NCBI RefSeq assembly: GCF_004187715.1
Contig: NZ_QZWF01000002.1
Span: 620,001 to 684,000, forward strand
Length of the DNA stretch: 64,000 nucleotides
Origin: Streptomyces sp. F001
Lineage (GTDB): Bacteria > Actinomycetota > Actinomycetes > Streptomycetales > Streptomycetaceae
Reading direction: 5' to 3'
A program made the position numbers and the translations under genes. This document shows positions 25,837 to 34,771 of this stretch, piece by piece (the first letter of the stretch is position 1; each line of letters starts with the position of its first letter). Under the pieces are notes generated by a model. The model was not told where the DNA came from. It made no database searches and saw nothing but the letters and a program-made list of their open reading frames with translations.

Positions 25837-26714
25837 GCTTCGAGCTCCTTGCTGATCTGTGTGATTCGGGTGCGCGTCTCCGACGGGCCAAGAGCGCATG
25901 CCCTCAACTGGTCGAAGATTTCCGTGTAGTTCTCCACGTCCTCGGCGGACTCGAGGTATACGGAGTTCTTGGGGTTCTCCAGCCACACCAGGTTCGGTGT
26001 GGGGTCGGGGAAGGCCAGGATGACGAACGGACCGTACAGGCCGGGATGCGCACCGAGCGAGAACGGCAGCAGCTGCACGGTGATGTTCGGCTGTTTGCTC
26101 GCCTCCACCAGCTTGCGCATCTGCTCCCGCATCACCTCGGCCGATCCGACCGATCTGCGCAGCACGGCCTCGTCGAGGATCGCCCAGAGTTTGGCGGGCT
26201 GCTCGCCGCCCAGGCGGCTGTTCTGCCGCTCCAGGCGGACCTTGACCAGGGACTCGACCTGCTGCGGGGGCAGCTCCATCCTCATCTGGGAGATGACGGC
26301 GCGCGCGTAGTCCTCGGTCTGGAGGAGGCCGGGTACGAGCATCGGCTGGTAGTTGGCGAGGTACGTCGCGCCGGCCTCCAGGGCGAGATAGCCGTCGTAG
26401 CGGGTCGCGGTCAGCACCGTCGAGTACTTCCGCCACCAGGGCTTCTGCTGCTCCTTGTCCGCCCGAACGAGGTCGAGCACGTCGGCCCGCAGGGCCTCGT
26501 CCTCGACGTCGTACAGGTCCAGGAGCGCCCGCACGAGGACTGGGGTTGTGCCACGCTCCCCGTTCTCGATGCGGCTCAGTGACCCCTGATTGACCTCGAG
26601 CTGCTCGGCGACTTCGGTGAGGGTGAGCCCGGTCGCGTCCCGCAACTCCTTGAGGCGAGTGGCGAGTTGTCGGCGGTACACGGACTGCGGTACCAGACTC
26701 CTCTTCACGGCCAT
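25833..26714 (-). CDS. XRE-family regulator with DUF5753 domain
   Basis: 293 residues: N-terminal helix-turn-helix (LKELRDATGLTLTEVAEQLE, NQGSLSRIENGER; residues 18-60), linker PWWRKYS, then the DUF5753 sensor domain (YLANYQPMLVPGLLQTEDYA, ITVQLLPFSLGAHPGLYGPF). This is the WhiJ-like regulator class, partner of the DUF397 gene that follows with a 4-bp overlap. It is divergent from the TPR regulator at 26932. Confidence 0.92.
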   Translation of the reverse strand: MAVKRSLVPQSVYRRQLATRLKELRDATGLTLTEVAEQLEVNQGSLSRIENGERGTTPVLVRALLDLYDVEDEALRADVLDLVRADKEQQKPWWRKYSTVLTATRYDGYLALEAGATYLANYQPMLVPGLLQTEDYARAVISQMRMELPPQQVESLVKVRLERQNSRLGGEQPAKLWAILDEAVLRRSVGSAEVMREQMRKLVEASKQPNITVQLLPFSLGAHPGLYGPFVILAFPDPTPNLVWLENPKNSVYLESAEDVENYTEIFDQLRACALGPSETRTRITQISKELEA

Positions 26715-26931
26715 GCCGGAAGTCTCTCGGTACAGCCACCGCTCCTACAACCCAAACGAGTCAACTTCACTGGACATATTGCCTAGTTCATCGTGACGTC
26801 GGCATGCTGTCTGGCATCACGGCCCGCGCTCTCACGGCGCGTGCCGCAGCCGACCGACGGGCGTCACGCCCTCCCCGCCATCGGCGTGCTCCTCCACGTC
26901 GGCCCCGCTCGCCGCACCAGGAGGGTGTGCC
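26715..26931. promoter_or_regulatory. Divergent promoter region between two regulators
   Basis: 217 bp separate the XRE/DUF5753 gene (left) and the TPR regulator (right). The stretch 26748-26800 is less GC-rich than its surroundings (ACTTCACTGGACATATTGCC) and includes TTGACTCG on the minus strand as a possible -35 element. No operator repeat was confirmed. Confidence 0.35.
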
Positions 26932-28299
26932 ATGCCTCGGACGACGTTGTTCCGCCAGCTGCTCCAGCGGCGGCACCTCACGACGTACGAAGCCTTCTCG
27001 GCGCGGTTCGAGCGGGCCGCCGCCAGACTGGCCGAGCTCGACGGGGATCCCCGTCTGGCGTCGCTGAGGGTCTCTCCGCGCCAGTTCGACCGCTGGTACG
27101 GCGGGGAGTTACAGACCCTGCCCCGCCCGGACGCCTGCCGAGTGCTGGAGCACATGCTGGGCAGACCCGTGTTCGAGCTCTTCTCCGTGGCGGACGACAA
27201 CGGCCGCGAGCCCGACCGCGATGTGCGGAGCGGTAGCACGGCGTCGCGTGCACCCGGGTTCCAATCCCACAAGCCGCAGGGCATTCCGCTGCGCGCAGAC
27301 GACGAGAACCCCCTTGACATCGTCTCCCGCGCTCGGCAGCTCACCGCCGACAACGCCGACGAGGCGACCCTTGCGTTCCTCAGCTCGTCCCTGGAGGGGG
27401 TCACCGCACGATACGAAGTCGATGGGCCCTGTGCCCTCCGCCCCCAGACCCGCCACCTGCGACAGCTCGCCCACACCCTGCTCGACGGCCGCCAGCCACC
27501 TCGTGCACGCCGGGAACTGTTCCGCCTTGCAGCCCGAGCCTCCGGCCTGCTCGGATACATGGCCGTCAACATGGGCGACTTCACACTCGCTGAGGCGTAC
27601 TGCACAGAGGCCCGCGAGCTCAGTCGCGCGATCGACGACATGGAAACCGAACTCTGGGCCGGCGGTACGCTCTCGCTCAGCTTCTACTACGCCGGGCGTT
27701 ACTCCGAGGCCGATGCCTGCGCCGCCTCAGCCCTGGATCTTGCACCGCGCAGTGCTCAGTCCATCCGACTCCTGGCAAACGGCCGTGCTCGAGCACTCGG
27801 GAAGCTGGGACAGCGGCAGGCGGCGGCCCGTGCCGTTGGCCAGGCGCTGGAGCTGTCGGAGCTCCACGACGTTCCGGCCGACATCACGCCCTGCATCTCC
27901 TTCGAGCCGTACGGGCACGCCAGGACCCTGGCAAACGCCGTCACTGCCCACGTGTCACTCGGCAATGTCGACCAGGTGCTGAGCGACGCCCAGCAGATCG
28001 ACGATCTCGTCGAGCACTCCGACTCGGCCTGGAGCCGTGCGCTGGTACGGCTCGACGTGTCCGCGGCGCTGCTGCAGCAGCCGTCGCCGGATCTCGACCA
28101 TGCGATGTCCCTGGGCAGGGAGGCCCTCGTGCTGTGCGGTGACACGCCGATCAGGTCGGTTTGGCAGCGCGCTCGTGACCTGTACGAGCAGGCCATGCCG
28201 TGGCGGGAGCAGCCGAGCGTAGGCGAATATGGCGAGGAGCTCCGGGCCTGGAGCTCCCAGCCAGCAGCCCTGGCCATGTCGCACTCCAGGGCAGTGTGA
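26932..28299 (+). CDS. TPR-containing regulator-like protein
   Basis: 455 residues. The N-terminus resembles a degenerate XRE/SARP-associated HTH (TTYEAFSARFERAAARLAEL, SPRQFDRWYGGEL). Residues about 180-430 are tetratricopeptide-like helical repeats (FTLAEAYCTEARELSRAIDD, SEADACAASALDLAP, HAMSLGREALVLCGDTP). Such proteins are common Streptomyces regulators with unknown ligands. It is followed 19 bp later by the 2H phosphoesterase gene, likely one operon, and stands just upstream of the uncharacterised biosynthetic cluster, so it could be its regulator. Confidence 0.75.
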   Translation: MPRTTLFRQLLQRRHLTTYEAFSARFERAAARLAELDGDPRLASLRVSPRQFDRWYGGELQTLPRPDACRVLEHMLGRPVFELFSVADDNGREPDRDVRSGSTASRAPGFQSHKPQGIPLRADDENPLDIVSRARQLTADNADEATLAFLSSSLEGVTARYEVDGPCALRPQTRHLRQLAHTLLDGRQPPRARRELFRLAARASGLLGYMAVNMGDFTLAEAYCTEARELSRAIDDMETELWAGGTLSLSFYYAGRYSEADACAASALDLAPRSAQSIRLLANGRARALGKLGQRQAAARAVGQALELSELHDVPADITPCISFEPYGHARTLANAVTAHVSLGNVDQVLSDAQQIDDLVEHSDSAWSRALVRLDVSAALLQQPSPDLDHAMSLGREALVLCGDTPIRSVWQRARDLYEQAMPWREQPSVGEYGEELRAWSSQPAALAMSHSRAV

Positions 28300-28318
28300 T
28301 GCCGAAGGAGCGCGCCGC

Positions 28319-29053
28319 GTGCCCCTGCTCAGCGCCGATCCCGCCGCGTTTCCCGCCGAGCCTCCGGTGGATCTGGACGACCTCGCGTGTATCGCGGCGC
28401 ACGACTGGGCCGCCTTCAGCGCGCTGCCGGAGATGACCGACCACTGGTCGCGGCCCGGCTGGTTCGACGGTGCCAGGGCGTACTACTGGATGCTGACGTT
28501 TCCTGACGCATCGGCGCTCACCGATCTCGCATTGCGCTGTCAGGAAGTGCTGACCCCACTCGGGCTCGACCTGGTCCCCGAGGACGGGCTGCACATCACG
28601 CTCGCTCGCGTCGGCGGACGCGATGTCGTCACCCGCGGGCGGCTGGACGTGCTCGCCCGAACCGCGGCGCGACTTCTACCCGGTGCCTTCACCCTGCGGG
28701 CCGTGCCGCTGGCCGGTTCCCGAGGTGCCGTGCGTTTCTCCGTCGGCCCGTGGAGGCCACTCGTACGACTCCACGCCGCGCTGCTGCAGGCCGGGCGTGC
28801 CGAGGGACTCACGCCTCCGAAGCCGACAGCGCACTTCCGGCCACATCTCAGCGTCGCCTACAACAATCGACGGCGCGACGCCCGCCCGGTGGTGGACGCC
28901 GTCGCCTCCCTGCGCTCCCTGCCCGCCGTCGATGTCGAAGTCGCTGACGTGCAGCTCGTGGAACTGCGCCGCGACGGGGTCACGTACCGGTGGGACGTCC
29001 TGGAGAGCCTTCCGCTGACAGCTCCGGATTTCGTGGGGCAGGTACGGCAGTAG
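28319..29053 (+). CDS. 2H phosphoesterase (2'-5' RNA ligase-like)
   Basis: About 244 residues from GTG 28319 (AAGGAG nine bases upstream). Two catalytic motifs are visible: HITLARV near residue 98 and HLSVAYNN near residue 178, the HxT/HxS pair of 2H enzymes such as LigT or cyclic phosphodiesterases. Substrate (RNA ends, cyclic nucleotide or nucleotide-sugar) is unknown. The 3' end overlaps the convergent ATPase gene by 74 bases. Confidence 0.85.
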   Translation: MPLLSADPAAFPAEPPVDLDDLACIAAHDWAAFSALPEMTDHWSRPGWFDGARAYYWMLTFPDASALTDLALRCQEVLTPLGLDLVPEDGLHITLARVGGRDVVTRGRLDVLARTAARLLPGAFTLRAVPLAGSRGAVRFSVGPWRPLVRLHAALLQAGRAEGLTPPKPTAHFRPHLSVAYNNRRRDARPVVDAVASLRSLPAVDVEVADVQLVELRRDGVTYRWDVLESLPLTAPDFVGQVRQ

Positions 29054-29570
29054 CCCCGTCCATCAGATCGATCTCGGCTGCTACGGCCTTGCCTTCCGAG
29101 GTGGGCCAGACCAGCCATCTGGTGGTGAGGGCGGCGACGAGAAGGAGACCTCGGCCATCCTCCTTCGGATCGAGAGACGAAGTATCGGATGGCACGCTCG
29201 GGCGAACAGCGCCGACGTCCTGGTCGCCGTCATGGACCCAGAGCACCGCGGTGTCCTCGTAGACGTCCATAGCCATGCCGGTGGGCCCGCTTCTCGTATG
29301 CCGCAGCGCATTGGTGACCAACTCGGTGGCGACGATCGCCGTGTCGTCCACGCGTGAGCCGACGGCGCGTCTGTCCAGGGCGTCGCGCACCTGCTCGCGG
29401 ATGAGTACCAGCGGCTCCTCCACGTTCCGCAGATTCACCCAGCGGTGATGGACGCGCTCGTCCGCGAAGTCGTGCCTTGTGACATGGCCGGTCTGTGAGT
29501 GGAACACCCTGTGCCTCATTCCCGGTAGCTGCCGACGGGCTTCACCAGGGTCCGGACACATGAAGTGCAT
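28980..29570 (-). CDS. HATPase_c anti-sigma-factor-like ATP-binding protein
   Basis: GHKL ATPase of the SpoIIAB/RsbW type, up to 196 residues. N box ATELVTNALRHT near residue 88, G1 motif WVHDGDQD, and G2 box EDGRGLLLVAAL are present. The start could be ATG 29570 or ATG 29519 (MRHRVFHSQ). Streptomyces encode dozens of such proteins, acting as anti-sigma or partner-switch kinases. Its 3' end overlaps the end of the 2H gene from the opposite strand. Confidence 0.85.
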   Translation of the reverse strand: MHFMCPDPGEARRQLPGMRHRVFHSQTGHVTRHDFADERVHHRWVNLRNVEEPLVLIREQVRDALDRRAVGSRVDDTAIVATELVTNALRHTRSGPTGMAMDVYEDTAVLWVHDGDQDVGAVRPSVPSDTSSLDPKEDGRGLLLVAALTTRWLVWPTSEGKAVAAEIDLMDGATAVPAPRNPELSAEGSPGRPTGT

Positions 29571-29796
29571 CGGTACGACGGGGACACGCCGTCTGCCAGG
29601 TGCGCAGTGGCGGAGAAACGGCGGATGGACGGCGTATCGCCGCGTCGTTCACGCGGCGATCGTCTTCGTGGGCCGTTTCCGTAGGCGGTTCGCTCCGCAC
29701 CTCAGCGAGGCGGCCCGCACCCGTGCCGGCTGACAGTCGCCTGCTCCCCGGCCGGCACGGGCCAACTGCCACCGATTTGCACACAGGAGGTCACTC

Positions 29797-30462
29797 GTGC
29801 TCAGCAACCCCCCGCCCGCGGGGAGCGAGCCCGCTCCCGGGCTGATGCTCTTCGACCTGGACGGCGTCCTGGTCAACTCCCTTCCTGTGATGCGGGCGGC
29901 CTGGGAGGCCGTGAGCACTCAGTTGGAGGTTCGGGTCCCCTTCGAGGCGTATGTCGAGCACCTCGGCAGGCCCTTCGACGAGATCCTGACGCTCCTCGGG
30001 CTGGGGGATACCGAGGGATTCGCCCAGGCATACCAGACCGCGGCCGTCCGCTTCTCCCACCTCGCGCGTCCGTTCCCCGGCGTCGAGCAGGCTCTGCGAG
30101 ACATCGTCGCGGCGGGTTGCCGACTCGGGGTCGTGACGTCCAAATCCGTTACCCGGGCACGGCCGATGGTGGACGCCCTCGGCACTCCGTTCGCTGTCCT
30201 CCGTACCCCGGACCAGGGACGCGGTAAGCCATCCCCCGACTCGTTGCTGCTGGCGCTCGTCGAATGCGGGACCGACCCCGCCGACGCGCTGTACGTCGGC
30301 GACATGGCCGTCGACCAAGAGGCCGCGCAGCGGGCCGGGCTGCGGTACGCGCACGCCGCCTGGGGATACGGCGCGCTCACGGAGCCCCTGCCGCTCATCC
30401 TCCAGGAGCCCGCCCAGCTGGTCGACCTGGTCCGCGAGCGCCTCGCGAAGGGCTCGGTATGA
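29797..30462 (+). CDS. HAD-family phosphatase
   Basis: 221-residue HAD hydrolase, phosphoglycolate phosphatase/PpaX type. The nucleophile motif LMLFDLDGVLVNS (residues 17-29), a helical cap, VVTSKS (motif II Ser/Thr), Lys in RGKPSPDS and acidic motif YVGDMAVDQEAA are all present. It would dephosphorylate a small phosphorylated metabolite. GTG start with ACAGGAGG. It is the first gene of a run of nine closely spaced genes and its stop overlaps the next ATG. Confidence 0.88.
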   Translation: MLSNPPPAGSEPAPGLMLFDLDGVLVNSLPVMRAAWEAVSTQLEVRVPFEAYVEHLGRPFDEILTLLGLGDTEGFAQAYQTAAVRFSHLARPFPGVEQALRDIVAAGCRLGVVTSKSVTRARPMVDALGTPFAVLRTPDQGRGKPSPDSLLLALVECGTDPADALYVGDMAVDQEAAQRAGLRYAHAAWGYGALTEPLPLILQEPAQLVDLVRERLAKGSV

Positions 30463-32060
30463 GTACGAACGCCCTGGAGCGCGAGGTCGACGTGCTGATG
30501 GCCGCCTTGGAGGCCGCGTACGGAGACGGGGCCGTCACCCCTGGCGGGGTCGGCTGGCTTCGGGTGCACCACGTCCCGGTTCGCCGGCTGGTCATGCGCC
30601 TGGTGAGGCGCCTGCTGGCGATGCACGAGCCCGCGTCGGCCGTGGACGGGCAGCAACCCCTTGTCGTCGCCCACGACAGTGCGGCGATCGGCTACGTCTC
30701 GTACGACGTGACCGACGCCGGTGTCGCGTACGTGCTGGGGTTGCAGAGCGGAGAACGGCAGGACGAACTCAACAGCACCCAACCCGAGGGCGTGCGGCCG
30801 CCTTCCGGCATGCCCAGCACGCCGGTGTGCGCCATCTCGTGGTCGTCCCGCCACGCGGCGACCCTGCTGCCGGTGCTTGTCGAGCTGGCCGGCCGAGGCA
30901 TCGCCACCACGGTCGTGGACGCGTCCACCGAGGTGGCACAGCGGTTTCCCGAGCCGCGTATGCCGGGGATCACGGTCGTACGGCTTCCAGGCTCGGTCTT
31001 TGCCCACAGCGGAGGACCGCCGTTCCGGCAGCAGGACGCGCTTTCGGAGGGACCGACCGCGCCTGTCGGCCGGCATGAGATCTCGCTCGGCCGCCTGGCT
31101 CACCTCGTCTCGCAGGTCCTCGTACGCAGCGCCGACTGCACCCAGCCGTCGTGGGCGTCCGCGCTCGTGGCCGAGCGTTGGCTGCACGCCGCCCTCGCGG
31201 CGCTCCGTCCTGACGTGCTGTTGTGCAGCAACGACACCAGCCCCCTCGGCGTCCTGGCCGTCAACGCGGCCGAACGCGTGGGAGCGAACACCGTCTACGT
31301 CCAACACGGCGCCTGGGTCGACGGACAGGTCACTTGGCGGGCGCAGCACTGCCGCCACATCGCCGTCATGGGCTCTCGTGACGTGCTCACCGCGCACACC
31401 TGGACCCGGCGCGCCGACGCCCGCACGCACATCGTCGGCCAGCCCCGCTTCGACGCACTTGCGAGCGCTGACTCCTCCCAGCAACGCGCTTACCTGAGCA
31501 GCCTGTTGTCCAGACAGGCTCACGTTGAGCCGCCGAGGATTGCCGTCTGGGCCTGCCAGCCCTTCAGCGAGCAGCGTTTGACCGGCCAGTTCGACGTGAT
31601 TGCGGAAGGGCTGCGGAACACGGCCCACCGCTGGGGTCTGGTAGTGGCTCCGCACCCCGCACAGGGGCCATCCGCCTTCACGGCGCTCCACGACTCGGTC
31701 AAGGACGTCACGGTGGCTGTGGCCGCGCCGGAGGTGGGCGCCCGTGGCTGTCTTGCCGGGGCGGACGCCCTGATCAGTGCCTCGTCCACCTGTGGCATCG
31801 AGGCACTTCTCCTCGACGTACCCGTGCTGGAACTTGCCCTGCCCGCGACCCGCACGCTCCGACTCGCCGACCACGGGGCCGCTCAGCGCTGCGAGTCCGA
31901 CGTCGAGATCACCGTCGCTCTTGCACGCATCGACCGGACCCCGGACGCCGTCCGGGTCCCCGCGGCGGCCAAGGACTCCATCTGCCGCTGGCACGGCCGC
32001 AGTGCCGCGGCCGTCGCCGACATCGTCGTCAAGGCCATGACCGAGAACACGACCTCGTGA
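30459..32060 (+). CDS. GT-B-fold glycosyltransferase/epimerase-like protein
   Basis: 533 residues. The N-terminal third is unique; the rest looks like a GT-B fold: DVLLCSNDTSPLGVLAVNAA followed by NTVYVQHGAWVDG (a 'QHG' typical of CDP-glycerol transferase- and polysaccharide-type transferases), THIVGQPRFDALAS, then VVAPHPAQGPSAF and LISASSTCGIEALLLDVPVL as the nucleotide-sugar binding side. Substrate unknown. It is coupled to the HAD gene by ATGA overlap and precedes the thymidylate-synthase-like gene by 27 bp. Confidence 0.7.
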   Translation: MSTNALEREVDVLMAALEAAYGDGAVTPGGVGWLRVHHVPVRRLVMRLVRRLLAMHEPASAVDGQQPLVVAHDSAAIGYVSYDVTDAGVAYVLGLQSGERQDELNSTQPEGVRPPSGMPSTPVCAISWSSRHAATLLPVLVELAGRGIATTVVDASTEVAQRFPEPRMPGITVVRLPGSVFAHSGGPPFRQQDALSEGPTAPVGRHEISLGRLAHLVSQVLVRSADCTQPSWASALVAERWLHAALAALRPDVLLCSNDTSPLGVLAVNAAERVGANTVYVQHGAWVDGQVTWRAQHCRHIAVMGSRDVLTAHTWTRRADARTHIVGQPRFDALASADSSQQRAYLSSLLSRQAHVEPPRIAVWACQPFSEQRLTGQFDVIAEGLRNTAHRWGLVVAPHPAQGPSAFTALHDSVKDVTVAVAAPEVGARGCLAGADALISASSTCGIEALLLDVPVLELALPATRTLRLADHGAAQRCESDVEITVALARIDRTPDAVRVPAAAKDSICRWHGRSAAAVADIVVKAMTENTTS

Positions 32061-32087
32061 CGCTGCCACCTACGAAATGGACTACCG

Positions 32088-33056
32088 ATGACCATCTCGA
32101 TCGAGGGCGACAGCGCCGCCCTGCTCTTCGTGGAAGCCGTACGTGAGACCGCTGACCACGGACGCCCCGTCAGCCCGCGAGGCATGCCAACCCGGGAACT
32201 CCTCGGCGTACACCTGACGCTGACCAGGCCCCGCGCCCGCCTCCTCCACCTGCCGCCGGCCCGGATCCTCAACCCCGCCTTCGCAGCGGCCGAGACGGTC
32301 TGGCACCTGATCGGCTCGGACGCGCCCTGGATCTTCGACTACAACAGCCGACTGCGCCGGTACGCCGACGACGGCATGCTGCGTGGCGCATACGGGCCGC
32401 GGATGCGCCGCTGGGGCGGCCAGGTCGACCAGCTCACCGAGGCGGTCAGGACCCTCCGGGAGGACCCTGACTCCCGGCGCGCGGTGATCCAGCTCTATGA
32501 CCCGGTCCGTGATGCCAGGGGGCATCGCGACGTGCCCTGCACGCTCGGGTTCCGCTTCCAGTTGCGGCAGGGACGGCTGCACATGTCGACCACGATGCGC
32601 AGCCAGGACGTGTGGGTCGGTTTCCCGTACGACCTGTTCTTCGCCACCGTGCTGCACGAGCTGATGGCGGGGTGGGCGGGTGCCGGCCTCGGCACGTACC
32701 ACCACCACGTCGACTCCCTGCATCTGTACGAACGAGACATGCCCGCCGCCGTCGCGCTGCCCCTCACCGAAACCAGGCCGGTCCTGGAGATGCCCGAACT
32801 CACGGCTCCCTGGGAGGGATTCGACGAGCTGCTCAGCAAGGTCCGGCGGGACGGAAAGGTGCCGGCGCACCCGGGATGGAGCCACATGGGCGCGGCGATG
32901 CACAGCTACCGCCTGTGGAAGCGCGGCGAGTTGGAGCGCGCGGAGGGCATCGCCGGGGACATGACGGGGCCCCTCGGCATCGCACTCGTCGACTGGTACG
33001 CCCACCTGCGAGCCCGCAGGGCCGCGCGCGTGACGACTTCCGGAGCGGCGCGATGA
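32088..33056 (+). CDS. Thymidylate-synthase-fold enzyme, candidate (d)CMP hydroxymethylase
   Basis: 322 residues, ThyA superfamily. SRRAVIQLYDP matches the phosphate-binding arginines, DVPCTLGFRF carries the nucleophilic Cys (about residue 151), and RSQDVWVGFPYDLF is the RSxDxxxGxPFN box. In that box the Asn that reads uracil in ThyA is Asp (about 182), the change found in phage dCMP hydroxymethylase and CMP hydroxymethylases of nucleoside antibiotics. HHVDSLHLYERD corresponds to the final His/Tyr motif. It would add a one-carbon unit at C5 of a cytosine nucleotide. Its stop overlaps the carbamoyltransferase ATG. Confidence 0.8.
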   Translation: MTISIEGDSAALLFVEAVRETADHGRPVSPRGMPTRELLGVHLTLTRPRARLLHLPPARILNPAFAAAETVWHLIGSDAPWIFDYNSRLRRYADDGMLRGAYGPRMRRWGGQVDQLTEAVRTLREDPDSRRAVIQLYDPVRDARGHRDVPCTLGFRFQLRQGRLHMSTTMRSQDVWVGFPYDLFFATVLHELMAGWAGAGLGTYHHHVDSLHLYERDMPAAVALPLTETRPVLEMPELTAPWEGFDELLSKVRRDGKVPAHPGWSHMGAAMHSYRLWKRGELERAEGIAGDMTGPLGIALVDWYAHLRARRAARVTTSGAAR

Positions 33057-34771
33057 AGGCGGTGCTCGGCCTGTGCTCGTACACCCACGACTCGGCGGCC
33101 GCGCTGATCGTCGACGGCCGTCTTGTCGGGTTTGTCGAGGAGGAACGACTGTGCCAGGTGAAGCACACCAAGGCGTATCCCGAGCTTGCCGTCACCTGGT
33201 TGCTGCAGGAAGCCGGGCTGTGGCCGGAGGACATCGATGCGGTCGGGTACAACTTCACCGCCGCGCACTATCTGCGCGCTGTGCCGCGCGCCTCGACGCT
33301 GCTGCTCGCCGCCGAGACGCGCAGCCGGGCAGTGCCCCGAGCGCTGGGGTTCGCGACGGTCGCGGGGCGGACGATGGGGCGTCAGCGCACGTTGGCAGGG
33401 AAGTTCTCGGGCGCCCAAGTCCGCTCGCTCGTACACCACAGGGCTCATCAGACGTATGCCTTTGCCGCTTCCGGATTCGATGAGGCAGCGGTCCTCGTGG
33501 TGGACAGCCTCGGCGAGACCCAGACCACGACGATCGCCCACGGGCGGACGCCGAGCCCCGGGCGCCCCGCCCTGCGCACCCTCCATGCGATCGACGACCC
33601 GGCTTCCCTGGGCTACGTGTACGGCGCGGTCACCATGCACCTCGGCTGGCGGCGCGGCGACGAGGAGGGGACCGTGATGGCGCTGGCCGCGCTCGGTGAC
33701 CCGGCCCGCTTCCGGCGGCTGTTCGCACACGCCGTACGGACGACCCACGACGGTTTCGTGGTCGCCCCCGAGCTCTTCCCGCCGAGGACGCTGCGTAGCG
33801 GTGCGGCACGTGTCACTCCGCGGTTCATCGCGGAGACCTGCCCTCCTCGCCGCCCGGACGAGCCCGTCGAGGAGGTCCACCGGGATCTCGCCGCCGCGCT
33901 GCAGGAGCGTACGGAGGCGGTGCTCCTCCACCTGGCCCGCATGGCGCGGCGACGCACACGATCACCGCGCCTCTGCGTGGGCGGCGGGGTGGCGGCCAAC
34001 TGCGTCGGCATCGGCCGCATTGTCGAGGAGGACATCTTCGAGGAGGTCTTCGTGCCGCCCGCACCGGGGGACTCCGGCACGGCGATCGGTGCGGCCGCCG
34101 CCGTCCACCTGGCCACGGCCCCGCAACCGCTGACGGACATCGAAGGTGCCTGCTACCTCGGCCCTTCCTGGACGTCTCCGGTCGTCGGCTGGGATCGCTG
34201 GCCGGGGCTACGGACGCAACGCCTCACGTCGGACCGCGCCCGCGCGGAGTTCCTCGCCGACCAGCTGGCTCAAGGCCGGATCGTCGGCCTCTTCCAGGGG
34301 CGGGTGGAGGCTGGCCCGCGTGCGCTCGGCAACCGTTCCATCCTGGCGTCGCCGTTGAGCGAAGGAGTCGTGGACCGGCTGAACGCCACAGTGAAGTTCC
34401 GCGAGCCGTTCCGACCCTTTGCGCCGGTCGTCCCGGAGGAGCGCGCGGGGGAGTACTTCACACTCGGCCAAGCGGCGCCCTTCATGTCGATGGCATCACG
34501 AGTCACGGCCAAGGCCCGTGAGCAGATACCGGCGATCGTGCACGCCAACGGGACCGCCCGCGTACAGACGGTCCGACCCGACCAGAACCCGTTGCTCCAT
34601 GCCGTACTGGATGCCTTCGCACGACGCACCGGCGTACCCGTGCTGATCAACACCTCCCTCAACATCAAAGGCAAGCCGATCTGCGGCACGCCGGAGATGG
34701 CCCTGGACTGCCTGACCGGCTCCGGGCTCGACGCGCTTCTCCTCGAGGACTGGTGGGTGACGAAGAGATGA
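33053..34771 (+). CDS. NodU/CmcH-family O-carbamoyltransferase
   Basis: 572 residues. The N-terminal Kae1-like domain starts AVLGLCSYTHDSAAALIVDG and contains VHHRAHQTYAFAASGF (metal-binding His). LCVGGGVAANCVGIGRI joins to the C-terminal YrdC-like half with the hallmark GRVEAGPRALGNRSILASP near residue 420 and FREPFRPFAPVV. Such enzymes use carbamoyl phosphate and ATP to carbamoylate hydroxyl groups of sugars or nucleosides. ATG 33053 overlaps the ThyA-like stop, a close coupling that suggests the hydroxymethyl made by that enzyme may be the acceptor. The stop overlaps the next ATG. Confidence 0.9.
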   Translation: MKAVLGLCSYTHDSAAALIVDGRLVGFVEEERLCQVKHTKAYPELAVTWLLQEAGLWPEDIDAVGYNFTAAHYLRAVPRASTLLLAAETRSRAVPRALGFATVAGRTMGRQRTLAGKFSGAQVRSLVHHRAHQTYAFAASGFDEAAVLVVDSLGETQTTTIAHGRTPSPGRPALRTLHAIDDPASLGYVYGAVTMHLGWRRGDEEGTVMALAALGDPARFRRLFAHAVRTTHDGFVVAPELFPPRTLRSGAARVTPRFIAETCPPRRPDEPVEEVHRDLAAALQERTEAVLLHLARMARRRTRSPRLCVGGGVAANCVGIGRIVEEDIFEEVFVPPAPGDSGTAIGAAAAVHLATAPQPLTDIEGACYLGPSWTSPVVGWDRWPGLRTQRLTSDRARAEFLADQLAQGRIVGLFQGRVEAGPRALGNRSILASPLSEGVVDRLNATVKFREPFRPFAPVVPEERAGEYFTLGQAAPFMSMASRVTAKAREQIPAIVHANGTARVQTVRPDQNPLLHAVLDAFARRTGVPVLINTSLNIKGKPICGTPEMALDCLTGSGLDALLLEDWWVTKR

